Source of the DNA: Cytophagaceae bacterium
GTDB lineage: Bacteria > Bacteroidota > Bacteroidia > Cytophagales > Spirosomataceae
DNA: 64,000 bases
Direction: 5' to 3'
Assembly: GCA_027491315.1 (NCBI GenBank)
Contig: JAIXWL010000004.1
Coordinates: forward strand, 345,772-409,771
This document shows positions 63,859-64,000 of this stretch, in pieces. The stretch's first letter is position 1, and every line of letters begins with the position of its first letter. The notes under the pieces are model-generated. The model was given only the letters and a program-made list of their open reading frames with translations. It did no database searches and was not told the DNA's origin. The position numbers and the translations under genes were made by a program.

Positions 63859-64000
63859 ATCATAAGTTGTTTGTTCTACTAAGTGTAATGTCGAATAGTC
63901 AATTTAAATCATTAAAATCCTTTTCAATTGACCCTTTACCTAGTTTTTGATTACTAAGGACTTTCTTTTTTTCTCCCAAAAAAGAAATACCTAGAAAATG

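Overview
The window is a stretch of a low-GC Bacteroidota chromosome, most likely of the Cytophaga/Algoriphagus type. The evidence is paired SusC/SusD outer-membrane uptake genes, an ECF sigma/FecR/STN-SusC regulatory set, many lipoproteins, type IX secretion C-terminal sorting domains, a GH97 enzyme, and start regions without clear Shine-Dalgarno sequences. The genus cannot be fixed from the sequence alone.

Region 1 (1-29.5 kb) is ordinary chromosome rich in glycan-use genes. A SusC/SusD pair (1-3325, SusD cut by the window edge) is divergent from an unusual membrane-bound AraC regulator with two starch-binding-like domains. A sulfated-glycan locus follows (6.2-15.9 kb): two sulfatases, SusD, an STN-type SusC, FecR and an ECF sigma factor, with a third sulfatase divergent at 16.5 kb. 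Next come a lipocalin, an alpha/beta hydrolase, an SGNH hydrolase, a GH97 glycosidase, a CE1-like esterase, a LamG lipoprotein next to a FtsW-like gene, a WYL regulator and an N-formylglutamate amidohydrolase.

Region 2 (29.75-39.98 kb) is a tightly packed defence-like operon: a PLD-nuclease/SNF2-helicase fusion, an Eco57I-like DNA methyltransferase split by one in-frame TAA, a dGTPase-type HD phosphohydrolase, and an SMC/ABC-type ATPase with a helical C-terminal domain. I cannot match the full set to a named system. It is the best candidate here for something undescribed.

Region 3 (40.07-62.63 kb) is an integrated element of about 22.5 kb in the 3' end of a tRNA-Val(TAC) gene. It has a 19-bp direct repeat at both ends, a tyrosine integrase beside the left end, and integrase arm-type repeats with 11-bp phasing near both ends. 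Core genes are the integrase, an excisionase-like HTH, DUF3987, a RecA-like ATPase, DUF3871, RadC and an Xre repressor with a nested palindromic operator. Cargo includes AbiH, a coiled-coil McrB-like ATPase with a DUF2357-type nuclease, and a 6.4-kb block of surface propeller proteins bracketed by two near-identical 70-bp hairpin repeats. No relaxase or conjugation gene is visible.

Region 4 (62.6-64 kb) returns to the chromosome with tRNA-Val, a TerC-family membrane protein and an intergenic inverted repeat. Regions 2 and 3 together form a defence island at one tRNA site: restriction-modification, nucleotide depletion, McrBC-like restriction and abortive infection lie side by side.
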